A model generated the notes under the pieces. It did no database searches. It was not told the DNA's origin and saw nothing but the letters and a program-made list of their open reading frames with translations. From positions 17,385-53,462 of the forward strand of contig JAFDVV010000073.1 in assembly GCA_018268775.1 (NCBI GenBank): a stretch of 36,078 bases of DNA, in the 5' to 3' direction. Shown piece after piece: positions 8,325-15,936 of this stretch. The first letter of the stretch is position 1; each line of letters starts with the position of its first letter. This stretch comes from Acidobacteriota bacterium (GTDB lineage Bacteria > Acidobacteriota > Terriglobia > Terriglobales > Acidobacteriaceae). The position numbers were made by a program, and so were the translations under genes.

Positions 8325-8461
8325 TCTTTCAAGCGCATATTTTTCGCTTGAGCGAGAAAATATCGCGAACAATGGCCCATGAACCTGGGCAGCTTCGATC
8401 TTCCAGAGCAGCTTGGCCCCAATAGGCCAATCCTCCTACACCGGCCTCGCCGCTCCCGGCA

Positions 8462-8467
8462 TAAAAT
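8462..8467 (+). promoter_or_regulatory. Candidate -10 box of a leaderless glyA transcript
   Basis: TAAAAT ends 6 bases before the glyA ATG at 8474, and no Shine-Dalgarno is present. A transcript from this box would begin at or next to the start codon. Confidence 0.4.
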
Positions 8468-8473
8468 ATAGCT

Positions 8474-9751
8474 ATGTCCATTAACCCGAACGCCACGCTC
8501 GCCGCCGCGGACCCTGAGGTTTATGCCCAGGTTGAAAACGAGATCCTTCGCCAACACGAAGGTCTTGAGATGATTGCGTCTGAAAACTTCGTCTCCCGCG
8601 CCGTGCTCGAGGCCGCCGGAACCGTCTTCACCAACAAGTACGCCGAAGGCTACCCCGGCAAGCGCTACTACGGCGGCTGCGAGTACGCCGATGTAGTCGA
8701 GAACCTCGCCCGCGACCGCGCCAAAAAGCTCTTCAACGCCGAGCATGCCAACGTGCAGCCCTCGTCGGGCTCGCAGGCCAACGCCGCCGCCTACATGTCG
8801 ATCATCAACCCGGGCGATACCGTTCTGGGCCTCGACCTCGCCCACGGCGGACACCTGACCCACGGACACAAGCTGAACTTCTCCGGTAAGCTCTACCGCA
8901 TCGTCGGCTACCAGGTGCGCAAGGACACCGAGACGATCGACTACGACGAGCTTGAGGCCAAGGCCATCGCCGAGAAGCCCAAGGTCATCGTCGGCGGAGG
9001 CTCCGCCTACCCGCGCTTCTGGGACTTCGCGCGTATGCGCGCCATCGCCGACAAGGTGGGCGCGTATCTCTTCATCGACATGGCGCACTTCGCCGGATTG
9101 GTCGCAGGCGGAGCGCATCCTTCGCCGGTGCCGCACGCGCACATCACCTCGACGACGACGCACAAGACGCTGCGCGGTCCCCGCGCCGGACTGATCCTCA
9201 GCACCCAGGACCTCGCGGCCGCAGTCGATCGCGCCGTCTTCCCCGGCCAGCAGGGCGGCCCGCTGATGCACATCGTCGCTGCCAAGGCCGTTGCCTTCAA
9301 GGAGGCGCTCGACCCCGCGTTTTCAACCTACGCTCACCAGGTCGTCGCCAACGCGAAGGTACTCGCCGATGCGCTCGCCGCCGAGGGCTACCGCATCGTC
9401 TCCGGCGGGACCGACAACCACCTGATGCTGGTCGACGTCTTCCAGAAGGGCATGTTCGGCTCCGAGGCTGAGAACGCATTGGGCGAGGCCGGAATCACCG
9501 TGAACAAGAACGCGATCCCCTACGACACCAACCCGCCGATGAAGCCGTCGGGCATCCGCGTGGGAACCCCTGCGCTGACCACACGCGGCATGAAGGAGGG
9601 CGAGATGAAGCAGGTCGCCGTCTGGATCGCCCGCGCGCTCGAGCAGCGCAACGACCCCGCCGCCCTGCGCAGGATTCGCGGCGAGGTGACGGAGCTGGCC
9701 GACCGCTTCCCGCTGTATGAGTTCCTGCGCCAGCCGCAGACGGTGGCCTAG
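8474..9751 (+). CDS. glyA: Serine hydroxymethyltransferase
   Basis: Interconverts serine and glycine with tetrahydrofolate in the cytoplasm, the main source of one-carbon units. The 425-residue sequence is colinear with bacterial SHMT. It has [10 protein letters not shown] near the N-terminus, the substrate/PLP contacts [15 protein letters not shown], and the PLP-lysine motif [13 protein letters not shown] with the Schiff-base lysine at residue 231 (E. coli uses Lys229). The start at 8474 has no ribosome-binding site; see the TAAAAT box. The stop codon TAG (9749-9751) lies within a CTAG that is repeated on the far side of a composite palindrome (9932-9935). Confidence 0.98.
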   Translation: MSINPNATLAAADPEVYAQVENEILRQHEGLEMIASENFVSRAVLEAAGTVFTNKYAEGYPGKRYYGGCEYADVVENLARDRAKKLFNAEHANVQPSSGSQANAAAYMSIINPGDTVLGLDLAHGGHLTHGHKLNFSGKLYRIVGYQVRKDTETIDYDELEAKAIAEKPKVIVGGGSAYPRFWDFARMRAIADKVGAYLFIDMAHFAGLVAGGAHPSPVPHAHITSTTTHKTLRGPRAGLILSTQDLAAAVDRAVFPGQQGGPLMHIVAAKAVAFKEALDPAFSTYAHQVVANAKVLADALAAEGYRIVSGGTDNHLMLVDVFQKGMFGSEAENALGEAGITVNKNAIPYDTNPPMKPSGIRVGTPALTTRGMKEGEMKQVAVWIARALEQRNDPAALRRIRGEVTELADRFPLYEFLRQPQTVA

Positions 9752-9946
9752 GGCCTGTTATGAACTTAGGGGGAACGACTTACGCTTTGTCATAGGTCGT
9801 CATTCTGAGCGTAGCGACGAATCTCAGTATTTTTCCGCTGCACGAGATGAGAACTACAGAGATTCTTCGCCTGCGGCTCAGAATGACGGCTGGGAATTAG
9901 GTGCTGATGGGGTGAAAGTTCATAACAGCCTCTAGGGCCTGTTATG
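9748..9946. repeat. Composite palindromic element abutting the glyA stop codon
   Basis: Inner arms of the common repeat family (CGTCATTCTGAG at 9798 and CTCAGAATGACG ending 9888) are nested inside outer inverted arms (GGCCTGTTATGAACTT from 9752 and AAGTTCATAACAGCC at about 9916-9930). The whole is bracketed by a direct copy CTAGGGCCTGTTATG (9748-9762 and 9932-9946). The layout resembles a small non-autonomous mobile element, possibly with a CTAG duplication; no transposase is present. Confidence 0.7.
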
Positions 9947-9976
9947 CGCTTTGGTTGGACGAAAGAACCGTGAGGT

Positions 9977-10074
9977 CGCCATTCTGAGGTAAAGCCGAAG
10001 AGTCTCAGCATTTTTCTTCGTCGCGCTGAAAGCTTGAAGCTACGGGGATTCTTCGCCTGCGGCTCTGAATGACG
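9977..10074. repeat. Palindromic intergenic repeat, second copy after glyA
   Basis: Starts CGCCATTCTGAGG and ends CTCTGAATGACG, with internal arms around GAAGAGTCTC and GGATTCTTCGCC. Imperfect compared with the copy at 1390. Together with the preceding composite element it fills most of the 426-base gap between glyA and the DUF4126 gene. Confidence 0.75.
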
Positions 10075-10099
10075 ATTAGATACGTTCCTCCCCGGTCCA

Positions 10100-10165
10100 C
10101 CTCCGTGGAACTCACCTTGCCGCTTCCTGCCTTCGCGTATGGGGTGTAAGGTGTTCCCACGGAGG
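10100..10165 (+). promoter_or_regulatory. Possible RNA hairpin masking the ribosome-binding site of the DUF4126 gene
   Basis: CCTCCGTGGAAC (10100-10111) can pair with GTTCCCACGGAGG (10153-10165, one bulged C), which contains the GGAGG ribosome-binding site of the gene starting at 10178. A competing small hairpin CCACctccGTGG (10097-10108) uses the same left arm. The layout is that of a switchable leader; regulation is an inference. Confidence 0.4.
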
Positions 10166-10177
10166 GAAGACTTCCCG

Positions 10178-10666
10178 ATGGCCCTTGAGGTGTTGACCTG
10201 GCTCCTTGCGATTCCGCTGCTGGGCTTCATCACCGGCATGAGGACGATGACGCCCATGGCGGCGCTGTGCTGGTTTGCCTACCTCGGCTATCTGCCGGTG
10301 CAGGACTCCTGGGCATGGTGGTGCGCGAAGTTACCCGTCGCCATCGTGCTTACAGTGCTCGCCATTCTTGAGTACGCCGCCGACAAGCTATCGCTAAGTC
10401 CACGCCCCACACGTCCTGCCGTGCTGATGGTTCGTTTCTTCGTTGGGGGACTGGTGGGGGCGATCCTCGCCTCGGGTCTTAACGCCTCGGGGGTCGAAGG
10501 GGTGATTCTCAGCATACTGGGAGCGCTGGTGGGGGCATTTGCCGCGTATCAACTGCGCCACCAGCTCACGCACCGCATCGGCTGCAAGATGTGGCAGGTC
10601 ACGCTGACCGAGGACCTCTTCGCCATCGCCTGCACCATCATCTGCCTGGGCATCGTCACCGGCTGA
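10178..10666 (+). CDS. DUF4126 family membrane protein
   Basis: About 162 residues with four or five hydrophobic segments, small and glycine/alanine-rich. The N-terminal TGMRTMTPMAALCW is characteristic of the DUF4126 family, whose function is unknown. ATG 10178 is chosen over 10139 because the membrane core starts there and GGAGGGAAG lies upstream, although it is about 11 bases away and may be hidden in a hairpin. It sits between glyA and accD on the same strand. Confidence 0.8.
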   Translation: MALEVLTWLLAIPLLGFITGMRTMTPMAALCWFAYLGYLPVQDSWAWWCAKLPVAIVLTVLAILEYAADKLSLSPRPTRPAVLMVRFFVGGLVGAILASGLNASGVEGVILSILGALVGAFAAYQLRHQLTHRIGCKMWQVTLTEDLFAIACTIICLGIVTG

Positions 10667-10729
10667 GGCCCCTTATACCCGGCGCCAAAGGCTACAATAG
10701 TCGAGGCACTTCGGAAGGGCATCCCGGAC

Positions 10730-11599
10730 ATGAGCTGGTTCAAACGCGAAGAGAACGAGATCGTCAACGACCAAGAGCGCACGGTGCGGACCGAGGGCCT
10801 CTGGGTCCGCTGCCCCGACTGCAACCAGGTCATCTTCAAGGCCGACCTTGAGGCCAACCTGAACGTCTGCCCCAAGTGCGAATACCACTTCCGCATCGGC
10901 GCGCGCGAGCGCATCGAGGCCCTGCTCGAACCCGGCTACGAGCTGGTCGACCTCGACCTGCGCTCGACCGATCCGCTGGAGTTCACCGACCTGAAGCCCT
11001 ACAAGAAGCGGCTGCACGAGGCCCAGAAGAAGACCGGCCTGAACGACGCCATCGTCAACGCCATTGGACACCTCGGCGCACAGCCCGTCGTCCTCTCGGT
11101 CATGGAGTACAGCTTCATCGGCGGATCGATGGGTGCGGTCGTCGGCGAGACCATCGCCCGCGCCGTCGACCGTTCGCTCGAAACGCGGCACCCGCTCATC
11201 ATCGTCTCGGCCTCGGGCGGGGCGCGCATGATGGAAGGCATTGCCTCGCTGATGCAGCTCGCCAAGGTCTCCGCTGGACTGGCACGGCTCGACGAGGAGG
11301 AGATTCCCTACATCTCGATCATGACGGACCCCACCACGGGGGGCGTGACCGCCAGCTTCGCCATGCTGGGCGACCTGAACATCGCCGAGCCCGGCGCGCT
11401 GATCGGCTTCGCCGGCCCCCGCGTGATCGAACAAACCATCCGGCAGAAGCTTCCCGAGGGCTTCCAACGCTCAGAGTTCCTACTGGAGCACGGCTTCCTC
11501 GACGCCATCGTCGGCCGCAAGGACATGAAGCAGTACCTGCACCAGTCGCTGGCGTGGATGACCGGGTTGAAGGAAGTTCACTCTGGGAATACCGCTTGA
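10730..11599 (+). CDS. accD: Acetyl-CoA carboxylase carboxyltransferase subunit beta
   Basis: Cytoplasmic subunit that, with AccA, transfers the carboxyl group from biotin carboxyl carrier protein to acetyl-CoA, giving malonyl-CoA for fatty acid synthesis. The 289-residue protein has the N-terminal zinc ribbon (C28, C31, C47, C50) and the crotonase-like core with SFIGGSMGAVVGE, SASGGARMMEG and PTTGGVTASFAMLGD. Length and order match bacterial AccD. A TACAAT box lies at 10693-10698 in the 63-base gap upstream. A weak ACTGT/ACAGT hairpin with a short T run (11604-11624) follows the gene. Confidence 0.97.
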   Translation: MSWFKREENEIVNDQERTVRTEGLWVRCPDCNQVIFKADLEANLNVCPKCEYHFRIGARERIEALLEPGYELVDLDLRSTDPLEFTDLKPYKKRLHEAQKKTGLNDAIVNAIGHLGAQPVVLSVMEYSFIGGSMGAVVGETIARAVDRSLETRHPLIIVSASGGARMMEGIASLMQLAKVSAGLARLDEEEIPYISIMTDPTTGGVTASFAMLGDLNIAEPGALIGFAGPRVIEQTIRQKLPEGFQRSEFLLEHGFLDAIVGRKDMKQYLHQSLAWMTGLKEVHSGNTA

Positions 11600-11653
11600 A
11601 AATACTGTGTCCTTCTACAGTTTTCCCACTCAGTCGCGATATATAACCTAAAC

Positions 11654-12607
11654 ATGAAGTCGCTTTCGGTGCTCGAACTTTGCGCTGGTGCAGGTGGTCA
11701 GGCTTTAGGTTTTGAACAAGCCGGCTATCACCATGTTGGATTGGTAGAGATCGATGCGCATGCGTGTAAAACGCTCCGCTACAACCGGCCGGACTGGACA
11801 GTTTTTCAGGAAGACCTCAATCATTTCGATGGTAGCGCGTTCAGCGGCATTGATGTCTTAGCTGCTGGGCTCCCTTGTCCCCCATTTTCCAAGGCAGGGA
11901 AACAACTCGGCAGCGCAGACGAACGCAATTTATTTCCTGCTGCATTGAGAATAATCCGCCAGACGAAACCCCGCGCGATCGTTATCGAAAATGTGCGTGG
12001 CATTCTTGATGCCGTCTTCGAAGACTACCGAAAATACATTGTCAGCGAGCTGCCAGAATATTGGACGGACTGGCATCTATTGAATGCCTGCGATTATGGC
12101 GTTCCTCAACTACGGCCACGAGTCAATTTTGTGGCAATTCGTAAGGGGCACGAGCATAACTTCAGATGGCCTGAACCATTAACATCCAAGCCTCTGTCAG
12201 TTGGCGAATCGCTCTACGATCTAATGTCGGCCCGTCGGTGGCGTGGCGCAAAAGCATGGAAGACAGCGGCAAACGAGATCGCTCCCACCCTAGTCGGCGG
12301 CAGCAAAAAACACGGCGGACCGGATCTTGGGCCAACCCGTGCACGCCGCTCTTGGGCAGCCCTTCAGGTAAACGGCAGCAGTCTGGCCGAATTGGCCCCG
12401 GAACCAGATTTTGAAGGGATGCCGCGTCTAACAGTCCGCATGGCTGCACGAATTCAAGGATTTCCAGATCATTGGCAATTCGTAGGCGGTAAGACGGCTG
12501 CATACCGGCAGGTTGGCAATGCGTTTCCTCCACCAGTTGCTTTTGCCGTTGCCACATCTGTTCGACGGTGCCTTCAGGCAAAAATCAATCTCCGTGCTGT
12601 CAGCTAA
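11654..12607 (+). CDS. DNA (cytosine-5)-methyltransferase of a NaeI-like system
   Basis: Transfers methyl from SAM to C5 of cytosine. Motif I LCAGAGGQALGF (residues 9-20), motif IV GLPCPPFS with catalytic Cys75, motif VI ENVRG (E112), motif VIII QLRPR (151-155), and C-terminal IQGFP and QVGNAFPPPVA are all intact in 317 residues. It converges on the NaeI-like endonuclease gene, overlapping it by 8 bases, and a Vsr gene follows, so it is the protecting enzyme of this type II system. By analogy the target would be GCCGGC, though specificity is not readable here. TATAAC lies 6 bases before the ATG and no Shine-Dalgarno is seen. Base composition is visibly less GC-rich than accD. Confidence 0.93.
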   Translation: MKSLSVLELCAGAGGQALGFEQAGYHHVGLVEIDAHACKTLRYNRPDWTVFQEDLNHFDGSAFSGIDVLAAGLPCPPFSKAGKQLGSADERNLFPAALRIIRQTKPRAIVIENVRGILDAVFEDYRKYIVSELPEYWTDWHLLNACDYGVPQLRPRVNFVAIRKGHEHNFRWPEPLTSKPLSVGESLYDLMSARRWRGAKAWKTAANEIAPTLVGGSKKHGGPDLGPTRARRSWAALQVNGSSLAELAPEPDFEGMPRLTVRMAARIQGFPDHWQFVGGKTAAYRQVGNAFPPPVAFAVATSVRRCLQAKINLRAVS

Positions 12608-13499
12608 GCTCTCCCGCTTCTCTTAGCAATTGAATATCTGCGGGTCTTCGAGGCCTAATCGAAATAAACTCATTCGGGTTACACCTCGGAAGGTCCAATC
12701 TTTCAATGAGAGCACCGTGATATTTACCGGATAGCAGCGCTATTCCTTCCTTTACAAGCCGATCTCTTGCTCCACCATTTTTACGCAAGCGTTTCAACGT
12801 GTCCTTTTGAGGAGCCAGGGCAAGAATCACCTCACGAGATATCGGCCTTCGTTCAAATAGCCGGAACATTTCAGCCAATCTTTCTGAACCTCCTCTGGAT
12901 CCAGTCACAGTTCTTAGAATCTGTGGTGATACGCCTTCCCAAAAATTCTTCGGGTAATCCTTATTTCTTAGCAACCAATGAACACTACTAAGGCCAGATG
13001 CCGATATGGTCTTCTTTTTATCCTGATTGCTTCCGGCAGTCAGAATATCTTCTTGAATTACGACAAGCCCAAAAGAGCATTTGGCGGTTTTTTCGTTTGC
13101 GCTGATCAGAATACACGGATGTCCGACTGCTTCTCGCGGGATCATCCACGCTATGTTAATTGTGTTTTTTATATCGACTTCAATTCCATCGATACGAACA
13201 TCCAGCACTTCGCCCCTGTCCAACTTGAGATGGTTTCTGAGAAGAATTTCGATCTTCGTTCCGATATAGGTTTTCTCTGTTTTCTCAAGTTCACTTATGA
13301 GAAACCGCCTCGACCGGGGGGCATCGATCACCTCATCGATTGCCTGCCGTAGCAGGTTTGGTATATCCACTACGAAGTTGTCCCATCCCCTGGCATGGCG
13401 AATGATTGCGTCTTCCAGACGCGTTAAAAGTTCATAATCACGATGTCCTTTGTCTAACCCTTTTCTGAAACCAAGTCGCGTCAGCTCCGCATCTGCCAT
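12600..13499 (-). CDS. NaeI-like type II restriction endonuclease
   Basis: About 299 residues from ATG 13497-13499. The segment LEKTEKTYIGTKIEILL, then VLDVRIDGIEVDIK and AWMIPREAVGHPCI, follow NaeI closely as I recall it. The catalytic set E84, D100, D109 and K111 has exactly the spacing of NaeI E70, D86, D95, K97. The C-terminal half would be the CAP-like DNA-binding (Topo) domain: VTGSRGGSERLAEMFRLF, and LRKNGGARDRLVKEGI. NaeI cuts GCCGGC and needs a second bound site. The residue aligned with NaeI L43, whose change to lysine gives a topoisomerase, is a valine here. Longer starts up to 13583 would run antisense through vsr and are disfavoured. Low GC suggests transfer. Confidence 0.93.
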   Translation of the reverse strand: MADAELTRLGFRKGLDKGHRDYELLTRLEDAIIRHARGWDNFVVDIPNLLRQAIDEVIDAPRSRRFLISELEKTEKTYIGTKIEILLRNHLKLDRGEVLDVRIDGIEVDIKNTINIAWMIPREAVGHPCILISANEKTAKCSFGLVVIQEDILTAGSNQDKKKTISASGLSSVHWLLRNKDYPKNFWEGVSPQILRTVTGSRGGSERLAEMFRLFERRPISREVILALAPQKDTLKRLRKNGGARDRLVKEGIALLSGKYHGALIERLDLPRCNPNEFISIRPRRPADIQLLREAGELS

Positions 13500-13521
13500 T
13501 GCAAAAAGGTAGCATGGTTGG

Positions 13522-13989
13522 GTGGATCGTCTCGATCCAACACGGCGCTCCGAAAACATGAGGCGTATTCGGAGTAAACACACGAAGCCCGAGATGGCCG
13601 TGCGAAAGATTACTCATTCACTCGGGTTTCGTTACCGTTTGCACTCCAAACATCTACCGGGAAAACCTGATCTCGTCTTTGCTTCGAGAAGGGCCGTTAT
13701 CTTTGTGCATGGATGTTTTTGGCATTTACACCAGGCTTGCCGTGAAGGCCGTGTTCCATCTACAAGGCGGGCTTATTGGTTGCCGAAGCTCGAGCGAAAT
13801 GTTGCGCGAGATCGCGAGCATATTACTGCTCTAAAGAGGCTCGGATGGCGAACCTTGACGATATGGGAGTGTGAAATAGCGGATCATGCCAAACTTGGAC
13901 GGAAGATTCAACGTTTTCTCACCACAAATTCTTCCCTCCCCCTGTCCAAAAGCCCTCTCCCCGCCCGTCATCCATGCAGCAGGAGATAA
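13522..13989 (+). CDS. vsr: Very short patch repair (Vsr) mismatch endonuclease
   Basis: Nicks beside T:G mismatches that arise when 5-methylcytosine deaminates, so it accompanies C5 methyltransferases. The 155-residue sequence has RSENMRRIRSKHTKPE at the start, E24, GKPDLVF with catalytic D50, FVHGCFWH with H63 and H68, and the C-terminal GWRTLTIWECE. All correspond to E. coli Vsr (E25, D51, H64, H69). The GTG at 13522 is the start; the divergent endonuclease gene begins 22 bases away, so the two promoters must overlap the neighbouring coding sequence. The last twenty or so residues are unlike Vsr and may be a run-on tail. Confidence 0.95.
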   Translation: MDRLDPTRRSENMRRIRSKHTKPEMAVRKITHSLGFRYRLHSKHLPGKPDLVFASRRAVIFVHGCFWHLHQACREGRVPSTRRAYWLPKLERNVARDREHITALKRLGWRTLTIWECEIADHAKLGRKIQRFLTTNSSLPLSKSPLPARHPCSRR

Positions 13990-14017
13990 ACTCCTGACTA
14001 CGGATTGAGGAGTTTTT

Positions 14018-14407
14018 ATGGACTATCTATTGTTGCTCTACTCAAACGAAGACGGCTGGAAGCAGATGACCCCCGAGCAGCAGAAGCAGGGCTATGCCTC
14101 TTACATGGCCTACACCGAGGCGCTGAAGAAGGCCGGTGCCTACAAGGCGAGCCAGCGTTTACAGCCAGTGGCTGCGTCGACGACCGTCCGCGTCACCGAC
14201 GGCAAGTCGCAGGTGCTCGACGGGCCATACGTCGAAACCAAGGAGCAGTTGGGAGGCTTCTTTCTGATTGAAGCCGCCGATCTCGACTCCGCCCTTGCGT
14301 GGGCTGCGCGCTGCCCCGGCGCGAGCCACGGCACCGTCGAGGTCCGTCCCATCTGGGCCATGGACCCGAACACGGACCAGACCTACCGCGCTCTTACAGC
14401 CAAATAG
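14018..14407 (+). CDS. YCII-related protein paired with an ECF42-type sigma factor
   Basis: A 129-residue YciI-like (YCII) protein with the typical DGPYVETKEQLGGFFLIEA motif at about 68-86. Such proteins are small alpha-beta barrels of unclear role, and one or more are almost always encoded beside ECF42-group sigma factors, as here (the sigma gene starts 115 bases on). A GAGGAG ribosome-binding site precedes ATG 14018. It may act in signal sensing or as a target of the sigma factor; the sequence alone does not settle this. Confidence 0.9.
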   Translation: MDYLLLLYSNEDGWKQMTPEQQKQGYASYMAYTEALKKAGAYKASQRLQPVAASTTVRVTDGKSQVLDGPYVETKEQLGGFFLIEAADLDSALAWAARCPGASHGTVEVRPIWAMDPNTDQTYRALTAK

Positions 14408-14418
14408 GAGAACAGCCG

Positions 14419-14487
14419 ATGCGAAACGCGCTCGCATTCCTCCACGTCTCCGCCGGCGGCTACTTTGCTGCCCCGGCGGAGACCTGA
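14419..14487 (+). CDS. Possible 22-codon leader peptide before the sigma factor
   Basis: ATG 14419 with AGGAGAAC upstream opens a 22-codon frame ending TGA at 14485-14487, in the gap between the YCII gene and the sigma gene. Its second half is formed by a strong hairpin (14446-14483). This could be a leader peptide controlling a fold, or a chance frame. Confidence 0.3.
   Translation: MRNALAFLHVSAGGYFAAPAET
14446..14483 (+). promoter_or_regulatory. Strong hairpin between the YCII and sigma factor genes
   Basis: GTCTCCGCCGG (14446-14456) and CCGGCGGAGAC (14473-14483) are perfect 11-base arms; inside, GGC (14458-14460) and GCC (14470-14472) add further pairs. No T tract follows, so it is not a simple terminator. 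It may set relative expression of the two genes. Confidence 0.55.
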
Positions 14488-14521
14488 GCTGGGCGAAAGT
14501 GCAGGCCCGCACGGCAAAGCC

Positions 14522-15772
14522 ATGACTGAGACACCCACCATCGAGCAGGCCCAGGCGACAGCCGAGGAGGTCGCGCGACGGAGCTACGGTAAGCTCGTCG
14601 CCTTTCTCGCCGCGCGCACCCGCGACGTCGCCGCCGCCGAGGACGCGCTGGCCGATGCCTTCGCCGCGGCGTTCGGCGACTGGCCGCGCAACGGCTGCCC
14701 GCAGAACCCCGAAGCATGGCTGATGGCCGCTGCGCGCCGCAAGCTGATCGACACTTCGCGACGCCGCCAGACGAGCGACGCCGCCGTTCCGCAACTGCAA
14801 CTGATCGCCGAAGAGATGGAGGCCGCATCCACGCAGGACGAGCTTCCCGACCGCCGCCTTGGGCTGATGTTTGCCTGCGCGCATCCCGCAATCGACGCCG
14901 ACGTGCGCGCTCCGCTGATGTTGCAAACCGTCGTCGGACTCGACGCGAAGACGATCGCGTCCTCCTTCCTCGTCTCGCCCGCAGCGATGAGCAAGCGTCT
15001 CGTGCGCGCGAAGACGAAGATCCAGCAGGCCGGAATTCCCTTCCGCATCCCGGAGCGCGAGGAGCTTGCGGCGCGCCTCGACGCCGTGCTCGACGCCATC
15101 TATGCCGCATTCGCCGAAGGATGGGCCGACCCCGGCGGCACCGATGCCGCGCGGCGCAACCTCACCGGCGAGGCGTTCTTTCTCGCGCGGCTCATCGTTG
15201 AGTTGTTGCCCGATGAAGCTGAGCCTCTCGGCCTGCTTGCGCTGATGCTCTACGCCGAGGCGCGGCGCAACGCGCGACGCAACCGCGACGGCGAATACAT
15301 TCCTCTCGCCGAGCAGGACATGACGCTTTGGAACGCGGCGATGATCGATGAAGCAGAGTTGCTACTGGCTCGCGCGGGAGCGCTCGGAGCGCTCGGCCGC
15401 TATCAGCTTGAGGCGGCGTTGCAATCGGCGCACACCACGCGCTGTCGTACGGGAGTCGACAACTGGGTTGCCGTCGTGGCGCTCTACGATGCGCTCGCCA
15501 CACTTGCGCCATCGCCCGTCATCGCCATCAACCGCGCGCTCGCCATCGCCGAGATCGAAGGCCCGCGCGCCGCGCTCGACGTGATGCCGAAGCCCGCGTG
15601 CGATGCGCGTCTAAACCAGTACCAACCTTACTGGGCCGCGCGAGCCGAGCTGCTGGCGCGTACTGGCGCAAGAAAACTGGCCGCCGAAGCCTACGAGATG
15701 GCCATCGGACTCGAGCGCGATCCCGCCGTGCGCGGCTTCCTGCAACAACGGCAGGCCATGCTTACCGCTTGA
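14522..15772 (+). CDS. ECF RNA polymerase sigma factor, ECF42 type with C-terminal DUF6596/TPR-like domain
   Basis: About 416 residues, much longer than a standard ECF sigma. The region-2 fold is seen in YGKLVAFLAARTRDVAAAEDA and ending PEAWLMAAARRKLIDTSRRR. Region 4 follows around 130-165 with KTIASSFLVSPAAMSKRLVR, where SPAAMSKRLVRAK is the recognition helix. The remaining half, with EGWADPGGTDAARRNLTGEA and repeated helical pairs, is the C-terminal extension typical of ECF42, thought to take the place of an anti-sigma factor. The ATG 14522 is chosen because the family N-terminus begins there. The adjacent YCII gene supports the assignment. Confidence 0.9.
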   Translation: MTETPTIEQAQATAEEVARRSYGKLVAFLAARTRDVAAAEDALADAFAAAFGDWPRNGCPQNPEAWLMAAARRKLIDTSRRRQTSDAAVPQLQLIAEEMEAASTQDELPDRRLGLMFACAHPAIDADVRAPLMLQTVVGLDAKTIASSFLVSPAAMSKRLVRAKTKIQQAGIPFRIPEREELAARLDAVLDAIYAAFAEGWADPGGTDAARRNLTGEAFFLARLIVELLPDEAEPLGLLALMLYAEARRNARRNRDGEYIPLAEQDMTLWNAAMIDEAELLLARAGALGALGRYQLEAALQSAHTTRCRTGVDNWVAVVALYDALATLAPSPVIAINRALAIAEIEGPRAALDVMPKPACDARLNQYQPYWAARAELLARTGARKLAAEAYEMAIGLERDPAVRGFLQQRQAMLTA

Positions 15773-15799
15773 TTCCCGTCCAGACTATGTTGGCCGTGT

Positions 15800-15891
15800 C
15801 ATTCCGCCTTTCTCGTTTCGGCATTCCTCCCTTGTTTCGGCATTCCTTCCTTGTTTTGTCATTCCGAACGAAGTGAGGAATCTGCTTTTTC
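15800..15891. repeat. Degenerate 19-bp tandem repeats and a half repeat element
   Basis: Units built around CATTCC recur at 15822, 15841 and 15860 with 19-base spacing (GTTTCGGCATTCCTYCCTT), preceded by a looser copy at 15800. The last merges into TGTCATTCCGAACGAAGTG AGGAATCTGC, an arm of the palindromic repeat family without its partner. Confidence 0.6.
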
Positions 15892-15924
15892 CGGGTGGAC
15901 CCACGGGCCGTAGCGGCTTGCCGT

Positions 15925-15930
15925 TAAACT
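15925..15930 (+). promoter_or_regulatory. Candidate -10 box of a leaderless SAM-methyltransferase transcript
   Basis: TAAACT ends 6 bases before ATG 15937 and no Shine-Dalgarno is visible. Same arrangement as glyA. Confidence 0.35.
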
Positions 15931-15936
15931 GAACCC

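Noticed and set aside
8413..8430. TTGGCC/GGCCAA hairpin before glyA as a riboswitch or terminator
   Set aside because: Only six base pairs, no T tract, and no wider conserved fold of a glycine or tetrahydrofolate riboswitch is recognisable; a leaderless glyA transcript would not contain it.
13500..13583. N-terminal extension of the NaeI-like endonuclease
   Set aside because: It would be encoded antisense to the conserved start of vsr, and NaeI homology begins after the internal ATG at 13499.
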